Of a stretch of 5,578 bases of DNA, positions 5,521-5,578 are shown in pieces. The notes below the pieces were generated by a model, which was given only the letters and a program-made list of their open reading frames with translations, was not told the DNA's origin and ran no database searches. How positions within the stretch are numbered: the stretch's first letter is position 1; the number at the start of each line of letters is the position of its first letter. Origin of the DNA: CAZVYS01 sp964630755 (lineage in GTDB: Bacteria > Patescibacteriota > Microgenomatia > UBA1400 > CG1-02-47-37); contig CAZVYS010000039.1 of assembly GCA_964630755.1 (NCBI GenBank), positions 1 to 5,578 on the forward strand. The letters are read 5' to 3'. The position numbers and the translations under genes were made by a program.

Positions 5521-5578
5521 ATTTTTGAGCGTGTTCTAGACGAAGTTCGAACTTACTTTAAAACATACTACGGCAATT
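5521..5578 (+). other. Open, coding-like frame running off the right edge
   Basis: After an in-frame TAA at 5518-5520 the frame stays open for 19 codons and reads IFERVLDEVRTYFKTYYGN, a protein-like charged helix. There is no ATG, GTG or TTG in frame; an ATT at 5521 would be a rare start. It could be the start of a downstream gene, a decayed gene end, or chance. Nothing else is visible in the 68 bp after the VanW-domain gene, and there is no clear terminator hairpin. Confidence 0.2.

Noticed and set aside
5545..5552. GTTCGAAC, resembling a tRNA T-loop.
   Set aside because: The flanks form no five-pair T-stem, and there is no acceptor, D or anticodon arm on either strand; upstream sequence is the VanW-domain gene.

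Overview
The window looks like a piece of a small-genome, low-GC bacterium. The best guess is a Candidate Phyla Radiation (Patescibacteria) lineage, possibly Microgenomates-like. The grounds are indirect: tightly packed genes, few Shine-Dalgarno sequences, AT-rich codon use, a lone YkuD-type L,D-transpeptidase, and a cytoplasmic-looking VanW-domain protein. The genetic code appears standard: TAA and TGA both act as stops and no CDS has an internal TGA. There are seven protein-coding genes, one of them cut by the left edge. A possible eighth open frame enters at the right edge. I see no RNA genes, insertion sequences or CRISPR.

Left block (1-3642). A TetR-family regulator sits in the middle with a perfect 18-bp palindrome in front of it. 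Running leftward are two genes 12 bp apart. The first is a multi-pass membrane protein that reads as a very diverged YidC/Oxa1-like insertase with an added, internally duplicated C-terminal half. The second is a protein with two Asp-rich motifs like class I isoprenoid synthases, truncated by the window edge. Running rightward are the regulator and, 22 bp later, a protein with a nucleotidyltransferase (Pol-beta superfamily) signature, GS-x9-DxD. The leftward promoter (TTGACA-17-TTTAAT) places the palindrome across its start site, and a weaker rightward promoter has the palindrome as its spacer. One repressor could therefore switch all four genes. This is the most unusual part of the window: a regulated membrane, isoprenoid-like and nucleotidyltransferase cassette that I do not recognise as any described system.

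Right block (3614-5510). A leftward pair, an L,D-transpeptidase and a signal-anchored extracytoplasmic protein with overlapping ends, is divergent from a rightward VanW-domain gene across a short intergenic region with a good promoter (TTGACT-16-TATAAT). This looks like ordinary cell-envelope housekeeping. The anchored-protein gene and the nucleotidyltransferase gene converge and overlap by 29 bp, so the two blocks meet without spacer or terminator.

The longest gene-free stretch is 123 bp (2157-2279), and it is largely regulatory sequence. All family assignments are by eye from motifs. The L,D-transpeptidase and TetR calls are firm, VanW is good, the nucleotidyltransferase is moderate, and the YidC-like and isoprenoid-synthase-like calls are tentative.
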